Positions 39,485 through 47,450 of a stretch of DNA of 64,000 nt are shown here, one piece after another. The translations under genes and the position numbers were made by a program. Numbering within the stretch: position 1 is the stretch's first letter; each line of letters begins with the position of its first letter. The notes beneath the pieces were generated by a model. That model was not told the DNA's origin. It was given only the letters and a program-made list of their open reading frames with translations, and ran no database searches. This DNA is from Herbidospora galbida (GTDB lineage: Bacteria; Actinomycetota; Actinomycetes; Streptosporangiales; Streptosporangiaceae): positions 25,734 to 89,733 of the forward strand of contig NZ_SZQA01000037.1 of NCBI RefSeq assembly GCF_005233835.1, in the 5' to 3' direction.

Positions 39485-40150
39485 CTATGAACGTTTCGCC
39501 AGCGCGGTGTCGAGGGAGCTCTCGTAGGGCCCCAGGAACGTGGGGTCGGACTTGAGCACGACCGAGTCGAGGAACGCCTTGCCGGTGGCGAAGAACTCAC
39601 GGGCCGCGTAGACGTAGGTCGTCAGCGCGTACTTGCGCTGGGAGTCGTCGCCGACGCCGAACGTGGCCAGGCCGGCCTCCCGGCAGAGGGTCACCGCGCG
39701 GGGGAGGTGGAAGGTCTGGGTGACCACGGTCACCCGGGACGCGCCGAAGATCTTCTTGGCGCGTACGCAGGAGTCCCAGGTGTCGAGGCCCGCGTAGTCG
39801 AGCACGAGCGCCCCGGCCGGGACGCCCTTGGCCAGCAGGTAGTCGCGCATGACCGTGGGCTCGTCGTACTCCTTGACGTGGTTGGTGCCCGACAGCAGCA
39901 GCGCCCTGACCTTCCCGGCCCGGTAGAGCGCCGCGCCGATGTCGAGGCGGTCGCGCAGCATCGCGGTCGGCCAGTCGCCGACCACCCCCGCGCCCAGCAC
40001 CAGCGCGACCGGCGCGGCCGGGACCCCGGCGGTCCAGCCGGGGTCGTTGGTGTCGATGCGGTGGCCGTCACTCGACAGCCACGCCCACGTCATGGGCGCC
40101 AGGGCGGCCAGGCTGGCCGCGACGGCGCCCCGGAAAACGGCTCGTTTCAC
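39485..40150 (-). CDS. SanA/YdcF-like DUF218 protein
   Basis: The 221-aa protein has an N-terminal hydrophobic anchor and a DUF218 domain with ALVLGAGVVGDWPTAMLRDRLD, LLLSGTNHVKEYDEP, YAGLDTWDSCVRAKKIFG and VTQTFHLPRAV. This pattern matches SanA (vancomycin sensitivity at high temperature in E. coli) and YdcF. The family is thought to act at the envelope, but the reaction is unknown. It starts with GTG 40150, 6 nt after the ctaA stop, so it is co-transcribed with heme A synthase. Confidence 0.82.
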   Translation of the reverse strand: MKRAVFRGAVAASLAALAPMTWAWLSSDGHRIDTNDPGWTAGVPAAPVALVLGAGVVGDWPTAMLRDRLDIGAALYRAGKVRALLLSGTNHVKEYDEPTVMRDYLLAKGVPAGALVLDYAGLDTWDSCVRAKKIFGASRVTVVTQTFHLPRAVTLCREAGLATFGVGDDSQRKYALTTYVYAAREFFATGKAFLDSVVLKSDPTFLGPYESSLDTALAKRS

Positions 40151-40156
40151 GAAGGG

Positions 40157-41098
40157 TCAGACGCGGGCGACGCTCTCGCGGTTCGCGAACTCGGTGATCT
40201 CGCTGCGCTCCCGCAGCGTGTGCACCACCCGCAGCGTGGCGATCCACACGAGGGCCGCCCCGAGCACGTGGAACCCGACCAGCAGGGCGGGGACGGCGAG
40301 GAAGTACTGGACGTACCCGATGATCCCCTGCGCGATCTCCACGCCGAACAGGATCAGTGCCGCCTTCCTGGCCCGCTCGGGCGCCTTGGTCAGGTAGAGG
40401 GCGAACAGCAGGGCGAAGCTCAGCCCGACGACCACCCACACGACGTCGGCGTGGATGCGGGCCACGACCTCGATGTCGAAGTCGAAGCGGCTGGCCCGCT
40501 CGTCGCCGGAGTGGGGGCCGGTGCCCGTGGTGACGACGCCCGCGACCAGGAGGACGAGCATGGCCCCGGTCAGCACCCGGCCCAGCGTGACGATCCACGG
40601 ATGGACGACGGGCACGGTGGGCCCGTCGCCCTCGGTCGACCGGGCGAACAGCATGTACGCCGCCGCGATCATCCCGATCGACACCAGGAAGTGGACGCTC
40701 ACGGTGACCGGGTTGAGCGCGGTCCGCACCACCAGCCCGCCCCAGAGCGCCTGGAAGACCACGCCGAGCGGCTGGACCAGCGCCAGCGGGATCAGCGAAC
40801 GCCGCCTCAGCCTCCACGCGGCCAGGAACACCGCGATGGCGACCGCCAGCACCAGGAGGCTGAACATGCGGTTGCCGAACTCGATCGCGGTGTTGATCGG
40901 CGAGTGGTCCGGATGGGGGACCGGGACGAAACTGTCGGCGGTGCACCGGGGCCAGGTCGGGCAGCCGAGCCCCGATCCCGTGAGCCGCACCGCCGCGCCC
41001 GTGACGGTGATGCCCGCGTTGACCACGACCGCCGCCAGCGCCCAGGCCCGCATGTCACGGGCGGCAGGGGTCCAGACGGAGGAGAAGAGACGCTTCAC
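40157..41098 (-). CDS. ctaA: Heme A synthase (CtaA/Cox15)
   Basis: CtaA oxidises heme O to heme A for cytochrome oxidase. The 313-aa protein has eight membrane segments with conserved histidines in the even-spaced helices: EFGNRMFSLLV (Glu), SVHFLVSIGM, RIHADVVWVV and VGFHVLGAAL, and a periplasmic pair of cysteines (GCPTWPRCTAD). The start is GTG 41098. It is divergent from the hydroxyproline operon and followed by the DUF218 gene. Its partner ctaB lies 7.6 kb away. Confidence 0.95.
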   Translation of the reverse strand: MKRLFSSVWTPAARDMRAWALAAVVVNAGITVTGAAVRLTGSGLGCPTWPRCTADSFVPVPHPDHSPINTAIEFGNRMFSLLVLAVAIAVFLAAWRLRRRSLIPLALVQPLGVVFQALWGGLVVRTALNPVTVSVHFLVSIGMIAAAYMLFARSTEGDGPTVPVVHPWIVTLGRVLTGAMLVLLVAGVVTTGTGPHSGDERASRFDFDIEVVARIHADVVWVVVGLSFALLFALYLTKAPERARKAALILFGVEIAQGIIGYVQYFLAVPALLVGFHVLGAALVWIATLRVVHTLRERSEITEFANRESVARV

Positions 41099-41146
41099 GG
41101 CGTCAATGCTAGGTGCGGTGGGGGGCGGTCCCTCTTGCGGCCCGAT

Positions 41147-41160
41147 ATGTCATGTGACAT
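41147..41160. promoter_or_regulatory. Inverted repeat over the start of the hydroxyproline operon
   Basis: ATGTCA-TG-TGACAT, perfect 6-bp arms with a 2-nt centre, ending at the likely start codon (ATG 41159) of the first gene. Candidate operator for the GntR protein at the end of the operon. Confidence 0.4.
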
Positions 41161-42334
41161 GGTACAAACCGTGGACGTTCTCGTGGTCGGAGCCGGGATC
41201 GTGGGCGCTTCATGCGCCTATGTCCTGACCCGTGCCGGTGTGCGGGTAACGGTAGTCGATCGCGGGGGAGTGGCGTCGGGCACCACCGGCGCAGGCGAGG
41301 GCAACATCCTGGTGTCCGACAAGGAACCGGGGCCCGAACTCGAGCTGGCCCTCCGGTCGAACGAGCTCTGGCGGGAACTCGACGAAGAGTGCGGCGGCTT
41401 CGAGTGGGAGCCCAAGGGCGGCCTCGTCGTGGCCGAGACCCCGGAGGTCCTCGACGCCCTCACGGCTTTCGCCGACACCCAGCGTCGGCACACCCGGCCC
41501 GCCGGGGCCGACCCGGGCCGGCCGGAGAACGTGCCGCCCGCCTCGGTCCAGGTCGCCGCCGTCCCCGTCGCGGCGGAGAACCTGCGTGGCTTCGAGCCGC
41601 ACCTCGCCGACGGCCTGGCCGGCGGCGTCCACTACCCGCAGGACGCGCAGGTGCAGCCCATGCTGGCCGCCGCGCGCCTGCTCAAGGCCTCCGGGGCCCG
41701 GCTGGTCCGGACCGCCGTAGAGCGTTTTCTCGTCTCCGGAGACCGCGTGACCGGGGTGCGCACCGGCCAGGGCGACCTGTACGCGGACGCCGTCGTCAAC
41801 GCCGCCGGCACGTGGGCCGGGAGCTTCCCGCAGGCGCCGCTGCCCATCCGGCCGCGCAAGGGGTTCATCCTGGTCACCCAGCCGTTCGCGGTCCCGCCGG
41901 TCCGGCACAAGGTCTACACGGCCGCCTACGTCACCAACGTCGCCAGCGACGCCGAGGGGCTGGAGACCTCCGGCGTCATCGAGTCGACTCGGGCGGGCAC
42001 CGTGCTCATCGGGGCCTCCCGGCAGCGGGTCGGCTACGACACCGCCATCGACTACCCGGTCCTGGCGAAACTGGCCAGGCAGGCGATCGGGCTGTTCCCG
42101 GTGCTCGGAGACCGGCAGGTCATGCGGGCCTACGCGGGGCTGCGGCCGTACTCGCCCGACCACCTGCCGGTCATCGGGCCCGACCACCGCCTCGGGAACC
42201 TCTTCCACGCCTGTGGGCACGAGGGCGCCGGCATCGGCCTGGCGCCGGCCACCGCCGAGATGGTCGCCGCGCAGCTCACCGGACGGCCGCCGAGGGTCGA
42301 TCCGGCGCCCTTCGCCCCGGGGAGGTTCGCATGA
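41159..42334 (+). CDS. D-hydroxyproline dehydrogenase, FAD-binding catalytic subunit (LhpB/HcnC-like)
   Basis: The 391-aa protein is a DAO-fold oxidoreductase with VLVVGAGIVGASCAYVLTRAG at the start, SGTTGAGEGNI, PIRPRKGFI and a C-terminal RPYSPDHLPVIGP and GHEGAGIGLAPATAEM. This catalytic subunit pairs with the [2Fe-2S] protein and second flavoprotein encoded next, as in the heterotrimeric D-hydroxyproline dehydrogenase of Pseudomonas. It would oxidise cis-4-hydroxy-D-proline to pyrroline-4-hydroxy-2-carboxylate. ATG 41159 or ATG 41147 is the start; a long upstream open frame over ctaA is not real. It overlaps the next gene by 4 nt. Confidence 0.85.
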   Translation: MVQTVDVLVVGAGIVGASCAYVLTRAGVRVTVVDRGGVASGTTGAGEGNILVSDKEPGPELELALRSNELWRELDEECGGFEWEPKGGLVVAETPEVLDALTAFADTQRRHTRPAGADPGRPENVPPASVQVAAVPVAAENLRGFEPHLADGLAGGVHYPQDAQVQPMLAAARLLKASGARLVRTAVERFLVSGDRVTGVRTGQGDLYADAVVNAAGTWAGSFPQAPLPIRPRKGFILVTQPFAVPPVRHKVYTAAYVTNVASDAEGLETSGVIESTRAGTVLIGASRQRVGYDTAIDYPVLAKLARQAIGLFPVLGDRQVMRAYAGLRPYSPDHLPVIGPDHRLGNLFHACGHEGAGIGLAPATAEMVAAQLTGRPPRVDPAPFAPGRFA

Positions 42335-42567
42335 TCGTGTTCCGCTTCGAAGGACGTCCGATCACCGCAGAGGAAGGACAGTCGATCGGGGCGGCCCTGC
42401 ACGCCGCCGGGATCCGGTCGTGGCGGACCACCCGGTTCGGCGGCCGCCCGCGCGGGCTCTTCTGCGCCATCGGCGCCTGCTTCGACTGCCTGCTCACCGT
42501 CAACGGCGCCCCCGACCAGCGGGCCTGCCAGACCGTGGCCCGCGCGGGCGACGAGGTGAGCGGATGA
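42331..42567 (+). CDS. [2Fe-2S]-binding small subunit of D-hydroxyproline dehydrogenase (LhpF/HcnA-like)
   Basis: The 78-aa ferredoxin-like protein has GLFCAIGACFDCLLTVNG (C-x4-C-x2-C) and a fourth cysteine in QRACQTV, the cluster ligands of the small subunit of HcnABC/LhpBEF-type dehydrogenases. It transfers electrons from the catalytic subunit toward the other flavoprotein. ATG 42331 overlaps the upstream stop and its own stop overlaps the next ATG, both by 4 nt, which fits three subunits made in fixed ratio. Confidence 0.88.
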   Translation: MIVFRFEGRPITAEEGQSIGAALHAAGIRSWRTTRFGGRPRGLFCAIGACFDCLLTVNGAPDQRACQTVARAGDEVSG

Positions 42568-43808
42568 GCTACGACCTCGCCGTCATCGGGGCCGGACCGG
42601 CCGGGCTGACCGCCGCCAGGGTCGCCGCCAAGCGCGGGCTCAGGGTCGCCCTCCTCGACGCCTACGCCACGACGGGCGGCCAGTTCCTCCGGGGGACCGC
42701 GCAACCCCGCCTGACCGGCGTCGACGTCCTGCTCGGGCAGCGCGTCTGGGCGGTCGAGAAGTCCGCCGGGGCCTTCCTGGTCCACGCGTCCACGACCGTC
42801 ACCGCCGCCACGCTGCTGGTCGCCACCGGCGCCCACGACAGGGTCATCCCGTTCCCGGGCTGGGATCTGCCGGGGGTGCTGACCGCCGGGGGCGCGCAGG
42901 CCCTGGTGAAGGGCGAGCGGATCAGGCCCGGCGAGGAGATGGTGGTGGCCGGCACCGGGCCGTTCCTGCTGCCCGTCGCGGTCACCCTGCTCGACGCGGG
43001 GGTGCGGGTCAAGGAGGTCCTGGAGGCCAACCGGCCCTCGCCCCGGATGGCCGCCGCGCTGGCCCGGATCCCGTCGAAGGCCACAGAGGCGCTGGGCTAC
43101 GCGAGACGGCTGGCCGAGGCGCGGGTGCCGTACCGGACCGGGCACGCCGTGGTCGCCGCCCACGGCGAGGACTCCGTCGAGGGCGTCACCGTCGCCAAGC
43201 TCACCGCTGACTGGAAGCCCTATGCCTGGCGCACCGTCGACTGCGACACCGTCGCCGTCGGCTACGGCTTCACCCCGCAGGCCGACCTGCCGCTCCAGCT
43301 CGGCTGCGCGTTCAGCGGCGACCACGTCGTCACCGACGACCGGCAGCGGACCTCCGTCGAGGGGGTGCTGGCCGCCGGTGAGGTGACCGGGGTCGCGGGG
43401 GCGCCGAGCGCCGTCGTCGAGGGCGCGCTCGCCGTCCACGCCCTGGTCGGCGAACCGCCGCCCCGGCTGCTCGCCGAGAAGGCGCGGCTGCGCCGCTTCG
43501 CGCGGGCCCTCGAACTGTCCTATCCGGTACGCGACGGCTGGCGTGACTGGCTCACGCCCGACACCGTCGTCTGCCGCTGCGAAGAGGTCACCCTGCGCGC
43601 GATCGACGAGGCCCGTGACCTAGGCGCGCACGACCCTCGCACCCTCAAGCTGCTGGCCCGGCCCGGTATGGGCTGGTGCCAGGGCCGCATGTGCGGCCAC
43701 GCCGTCGCCAGGCTCACCGGGCATGAGCCGGCCCCCCAGAAACGGCCGTTCGCCCAGCCGATCACCCTCGCAGACCTGACCCTGCACGATCGAGAGGACA
43801 ACGCGTGA
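42564..43808 (+). CDS. D-hydroxyproline dehydrogenase, second flavoprotein subunit (LhpE/HcnB-like)
   Basis: The 414-aa protein starts with an FAD-binding LAVIGAGPAGLTAARVAAKRG and has ATGAHDRVIPFPGW and a second nucleotide-binding region (MVVAGTGPFLLPVAV). The C-terminal BFD-like domain carries another cluster site, CRCEEVT and GMGWCQGRMCG (C-x-C and C-x4-C). Proteins of this build are the HcnB/LhpE subunit. It accepts electrons inside the complex and passes them to the respiratory chain. The stop overlaps the GTG of the next gene. Confidence 0.87.
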   Translation: MSYDLAVIGAGPAGLTAARVAAKRGLRVALLDAYATTGGQFLRGTAQPRLTGVDVLLGQRVWAVEKSAGAFLVHASTTVTAATLLVATGAHDRVIPFPGWDLPGVLTAGGAQALVKGERIRPGEEMVVAGTGPFLLPVAVTLLDAGVRVKEVLEANRPSPRMAAALARIPSKATEALGYARRLAEARVPYRTGHAVVAAHGEDSVEGVTVAKLTADWKPYAWRTVDCDTVAVGYGFTPQADLPLQLGCAFSGDHVVTDDRQRTSVEGVLAAGEVTGVAGAPSAVVEGALAVHALVGEPPPRLLAEKARLRRFARALELSYPVRDGWRDWLTPDTVVCRCEEVTLRAIDEARDLGAHDPRTLKLLARPGMGWCQGRMCGHAVARLTGHEPAPQKRPFAQPITLADLTLHDREDNA

Positions 43809-44674
43809 TCCGACCTTGGCACGGAATCATGGTGGCCACCGCGCTCCCCTTCACCCGGGACCTGACCGTCGACTACGACGCCTTCGGCGCCCACTGCCGG
43901 CGGCTCGTCGACGAGGGCTGTGACGGCGTGGTCCCCAACGGCTCACTGGGCGAATACCAGACCCTGACGCCCGACGAGCGGGCCCGGGTGGTCCGGACCG
44001 CCGTCGAGGCCGTCGGCGGTGAGCGGGTGATGCCCGGCGTGGCCGCCTACGGCTCCCGCGAGGCCCTGAGCTGGGCCGAGCAGGCCCGCGACGCGGGGTG
44101 CGCGAGCGTGATGCTGCTGCCGCCCAACGCCTACCGGGCCGACGAGGGCGCCGTGTTCGAGCACTACCGGACCGTCGCCAAGGCCGGGCTGCCGATCGTC
44201 GCCTACAACAACCCGATCGACACCAAGGTCGACCTGACCCCGGCGCTGCTGGCCCGGCTGTTCGGCGAGGGCCTGATCGTGGCGGTCAAGGAGTTCACCG
44301 GCGACGTGCGGCGGGCGTACATGATCAGGGAGCTGGCGCCCGAGCTCGACCTCCTCGTGGGCTCCGACGACGTGGTGCTGGAGCTGCTCACCGCCGGGGC
44401 GAAGGGGTGGATCGCCGGGTTCCCCAACTCGGTGACCCGCAAGTGCGTCGACCTCTACCGGGCCGCCGCGGCCGGCGACCTGACCACGGCGCTGCCGCTG
44501 TACCGGGATCTGCACCCCCTGCTCAGATGGGACGCGCGGGTAGAGTTCGTGCAGGCGATCAAGCTGTCGATGGACGTGGCCGGCCTCAACGGCGGCGCCT
44601 GCCGGCCGCCCCGCCTGCCGCTCCCCGCCGACGTCGCGGCCGAGATCAGCGCCGCCACAGAGAAGGTCATGTGA
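43805..44674 (+). CDS. Pyrroline-4-hydroxy-2-carboxylate deaminase (DHDPS family, LhpC-like)
   Basis: The 289-aa TIM-barrel protein belongs to the dihydrodipicolinate synthase/N-acetylneuraminate lyase family: GVVPNGSLGEYQTLTPDER, IVAYNNP with Tyr134 and VAVKEFTG with the Schiff-base Lys162. The usual DHDPS GTTGE motif is replaced by GSLGE. Next to hydroxyproline dehydrogenase and epimerase genes the best reading is the deaminase that turns pyrroline-4-hydroxy-2-carboxylate into 2-oxoglutarate semialdehyde. GTG 43805 overlaps the previous stop. The dehydrogenase for the semialdehyde is not in the operon. Confidence 0.83.
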   Translation: MIRPWHGIMVATALPFTRDLTVDYDAFGAHCRRLVDEGCDGVVPNGSLGEYQTLTPDERARVVRTAVEAVGGERVMPGVAAYGSREALSWAEQARDAGCASVMLLPPNAYRADEGAVFEHYRTVAKAGLPIVAYNNPIDTKVDLTPALLARLFGEGLIVAVKEFTGDVRRAYMIRELAPELDLLVGSDDVVLELLTAGAKGWIAGFPNSVTRKCVDLYRAAAAGDLTTALPLYRDLHPLLRWDARVEFVQAIKLSMDVAGLNGGACRPPRLPLPADVAAEISAATEKVM

Positions 44675-44675
44675 C

Positions 44676-45674
44676 GTGCGCACCCGAAGGATCTTCCACG
44701 CCGTCGACTCCCACACCGAGGGCATGCCCACCCGCGTGATCACCGGCGGCGTGGGGGTGATCCCCGGCGCCACCATGGCCGAACGCCGCGAGCACTTCAT
44801 GGCCCACCTCGACCACGTCCGCACGCTGCTCATGTACGAGCCCAGGGGCCACGCCGCGATGAGCGGGGCCATCCTCCAGCCGCCCACCCGGCCCGACGCC
44901 GACTGGGGCGTGCTCTACATCGAGGTCTCCGGCTGCCTGCCGATGTGCGGCCACGGCACGATCGGCGTGGCGACGGTGCTGGTGGAGACCGGCATGGTCG
45001 AGGTCGTCGAGCCCGTGACGACGATCCGGCTCGACACCCCGGCCGGGCTGGTCACCGCGTCGGTCGCGGTCCGCGACGGGGTGGCCGAGTCGGTCACCAT
45101 CGAGAACGTGCCCTCGTACGTCCACGCGCTCGCCCAGACGGTCAAGGTCGACGGGTTCGGGGAGCTCACCTACGACCTGGCCTACGGCGGCAACTTCTAC
45201 GCCATCCTGCCGATCGAGTCGGTGGGGCTGCCGTTCGACCGGGCGTACAAGCAGCAGATCCTCGACGCCGGTCTCGCGATCATGGACGTGATCAACGAGA
45301 GCGAGCCCGTCCATCCTGAGGACCCCGGCATCCGCGGCTGCCACCACGTGCAGTTCCTCGCCCCCGGGTCGACCGCGCGGCATTCGCGGCACGCGATGGC
45401 CATCCACCCCGGCTGGTTCGACCGGTCGCCGTGCGGGACCGGCACCAGCGCCCGCATGGCCCAGCTCCACGCCCTGGGCGACTTGCCGATCAATGCCGAT
45501 TTCACCAATGAGTCGTTCATCGGCACCCGGTTCACCGGGCGTCTCGTCGGGTCGGCCACGGTGGGAGATCGGCAGGCCGTGGTGCCGCACATCACCGGCC
45601 GCGCCTGGCTCACCGGCACCGCCCAGTACTTCCTTGATCCACGGGACCCGTTCCCCGAGGGATTCCTGCTGTGA
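44676..45674 (+). CDS. 4-hydroxyproline 2-epimerase (proline racemase family)
   Basis: The enzyme inverts the alpha-carbon of trans-4-hydroxy-L-proline to give the cis-D form, the entry step of this pathway. The 332-aa protein has both catalytic cysteines of true racemases/epimerases, Cys91 in PMCGHGTIG and Cys253 in RSPCGTGTSARMA. Trans-3-hydroxyproline dehydratases have Thr in place of one of them. ATG is absent; GTG 44676 lies 1 nt after the deaminase stop. Gene context favours hydroxyproline over proline as substrate. Confidence 0.9.
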   Translation: MRTRRIFHAVDSHTEGMPTRVITGGVGVIPGATMAERREHFMAHLDHVRTLLMYEPRGHAAMSGAILQPPTRPDADWGVLYIEVSGCLPMCGHGTIGVATVLVETGMVEVVEPVTTIRLDTPAGLVTASVAVRDGVAESVTIENVPSYVHALAQTVKVDGFGELTYDLAYGGNFYAILPIESVGLPFDRAYKQQILDAGLAIMDVINESEPVHPEDPGIRGCHHVQFLAPGSTARHSRHAMAIHPGWFDRSPCGTGTSARMAQLHALGDLPINADFTNESFIGTRFTGRLVGSATVGDRQAVVPHITGRAWLTGTAQYFLDPRDPFPEGFLL

Positions 45675-45685
45675 CCAGGCGGTCG

Positions 45686-45707
45686 CGTACCGGTCCTAAC
45701 CGGTACG
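45686..45707. promoter_or_regulatory. Perfect inverted repeat before the GntR gene
   Basis: 9-bp arms CGTACCGGT and ACCGGTACG with the 4-nt centre CCTA. The right arm overlaps a possible -10 (TACGAT, 45704-45709). It sits in the 66-nt gap between epimerase and gntR, so autoregulation is the simplest reading. Confidence 0.55.
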
Positions 45708-45740
45708 ATCACCAGATCCGATGTCACGGATGGGAGTGGG

Positions 45741-46418
45741 ATGGGCACGGGAGCAGAGGGACTCGGCCTGCCGGTCGTGGGTGAGCGGCAGAGCCTGCGC
45801 GAGCAGGTCGCGCAAGCCCTCAGAGACGCGTTGGTCGCGGGTGAGATGAGGCCGGGGGTCGTCTACTCCGCGCCGGTGCTCGCGGCGCAGTTCGGCGTCT
45901 CCGCGACCCCGGTCCGCGAGGCGATGCTCGACCTGGCCAAAGAGGGCCTGGTCGAGGCGGTGCGCAACAAGGGGTTCCGGGTCACCGAGATGTCCGACTC
46001 CGACCTCGACGACATCACCGAGATCCGCCGCCTCATCGAGGTGCCCACGGTCGCCAGGCTGGCCGAGTCGGGGCGCGAGGCCGACTTCGAGCGGCTGCGC
46101 CCCCTGGCGCGCGAGATCGTCACCTCCGCCGAACGGGGCGACCTGCTCACCTACGTGAACGCCGACCTGCGCTTCCACGTCGAGCTGCTGAGCCTGGCCG
46201 GCAACGCCCACCTGGTCGAGGTGGTGCGCGAACTGCGCGGCCGGGCCCGTCTCTACGGGCTGAAGGGCCTGGCCGACGCCGGGAAGCTGGTCGACTCGGC
46301 GCGCGAGCACGTCGAACTCCTCGACGCCCTGATCGACGGCGACCGGGCCGCGGCCGAGCACATCATGGGCGACCACATCCAGCACGTCCGGGGCATCTGG
46401 GCCAACAAACCGGAATAG
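45741..46418 (+). CDS. GntR-family (FCD domain) transcriptional regulator of the hydroxyproline operon
   Basis: The 225-aa protein has an N-terminal winged helix (SLREQVAQALRDALVAGEM, APVLAAQFGVSATPVREAM) and a C-terminal FCD ligand domain with the metal-binding pattern DLRFHVELLSLAGN and EHVELLDAL. FCD regulators often sense the substrate of the adjacent pathway, here hydroxyproline or a product. ATG 45741 has GGGAG 5 nt upstream. It is the last gene of the cluster, with its own short promoter region holding a perfect palindrome. Confidence 0.9.
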   Translation: MGTGAEGLGLPVVGERQSLREQVAQALRDALVAGEMRPGVVYSAPVLAAQFGVSATPVREAMLDLAKEGLVEAVRNKGFRVTEMSDSDLDDITEIRRLIEVPTVARLAESGREADFERLRPLAREIVTSAERGDLLTYVNADLRFHVELLSLAGNAHLVEVVRELRGRARLYGLKGLADAGKLVDSAREHVELLDALIDGDRAAAEHIMGDHIQHVRGIWANKPE

Positions 46419-46454
46419 CGAGCCGCGGACGGCCGAAGGCCGGCTGTGGCTCGC
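46418..46454. terminator. Bidirectional hairpin gntR / EamA gene
   Basis: A long stem: outer 7 bp (GCGAGCC / GGCTCGC), inner CGGCC-GAA-GGCCG, with two G-T pairs and one mismatch between. It lies between convergent genes. Confidence 0.65.
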
Positions 46455-46481
46455 GTTCGGGAATCTGCCGCAAAGACGGGC

Positions 46482-47372
46482 TCACCCCGAGCGCGCGGCC
46501 CCGACCGAGGCCACCACCACACATCCGATCGCGGCCCACTCGCGCAGGTGCAGGATCTCGCCGAGCACGACGAGCCCCACGAGGGCGGCGACGGCCGGTT
46601 CGAGCGACATCAGGATGCCGAACACCCGCTTCGGCATCTTGCGCAGCGCCTCCAGCTCCAGCGAGTAGGGGATCACCGACGACAGCAGCCCGACGCCGAG
46701 CCCGATCAGCAGGATCATCGGGTCGAGCAGCCCCGCGCCGCCCGAGATGATCCCCGGGGGTGCGACCACCAGCGTCCCGATGATCATCGCGAAGGCCAGC
46801 CCCGACGTGCCGGGGAAGCGCTGCCCCACCGACGCCGAGAGCAGGATGTAGGCGCCCCAGCAGACCCCGGCCCCGGCGGCGAAGGCGATCCCGACCCAGT
46901 CGGCGTTGGCGGCGTCACCCCAGGGGGCGAGCAGCACGATCCCGGTCGCGGCCAGCGTCACCCAGAGGAGGTCGAGCCGCCGGCGGGAGGCCGCCACGGC
47001 CACCCCCAGCGGTCCCATGAACTCGATGGCGACCGCGATGCCGATGGGCAGCCGGGCCAGCGCCTCGTAGAACGAGAGGTTCATCAGTGCGAGGATCGCC
47101 CCGAAGGCCGCCCCGATCCCGATGCTCTGCCACGAGAGCCCCCGGATCCTGGGCCGGACGAAGGCCACCAGCACGAGCGTGCCGGCGGCGATCCTCAGGA
47201 AGACCACGGCGGTGGGGGAGAGCTGCGCGAACAGGTTCTTGGCCAGGCCCGCGCCGATCTGCACCGACACGATGCCGAGCATCACCAGCAGCGGCGGAGG
47301 AACGGCGTCGGAGAGCCGGAACGACCCCTTGTACGCCCCCGCGTCAGCGGTCACCTTGGCCCCACCCCTCAC
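46482..47372 (-). CDS. EamA/DMT-family transporter (RhtA-like exporter)
   Basis: The 296-aa protein has ten hydrophobic segments made of two EamA repeats, with GIAVAIEFMGPLGVAVAASRR in the middle and SLEPAVAALVGLVVLGE near the end, the hallmark of the RhtA threonine/homoserine exporter group. The substrate could be an amino acid or small metabolite. GTG 47372 or GTG 47354 may be the start. It is convergent with the gntR gene and not part of the hydroxyproline operon. Confidence 0.85.
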   Translation of the reverse strand: MRGGAKVTADAGAYKGSFRLSDAVPPPLLVMLGIVSVQIGAGLAKNLFAQLSPTAVVFLRIAAGTLVLVAFVRPRIRGLSWQSIGIGAAFGAILALMNLSFYEALARLPIGIAVAIEFMGPLGVAVAASRRRLDLLWVTLAATGIVLLAPWGDAANADWVGIAFAAGAGVCWGAYILLSASVGQRFPGTSGLAFAMIIGTLVVAPPGIISGGAGLLDPMILLIGLGVGLLSSVIPYSLELEALRKMPKRVFGILMSLEPAVAALVGLVVLGEILHLREWAAIGCVVVASVGAARSG

Positions 47373-47450
47373 CCGAAATCAGCGGATCTCACTGTAAGGG
47401 GCAAACACCAAGTTCGCTCATGATTCCGCCTGGTGAGACGGCCGGGGGAG

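Noticed and set aside
39707..41146. An open frame in the hydroxyproline dehydrogenase frame across ctaA
   Set aside because: It is antisense shadow of ctaA and the DUF218 gene; the protein match starts at about 41159.
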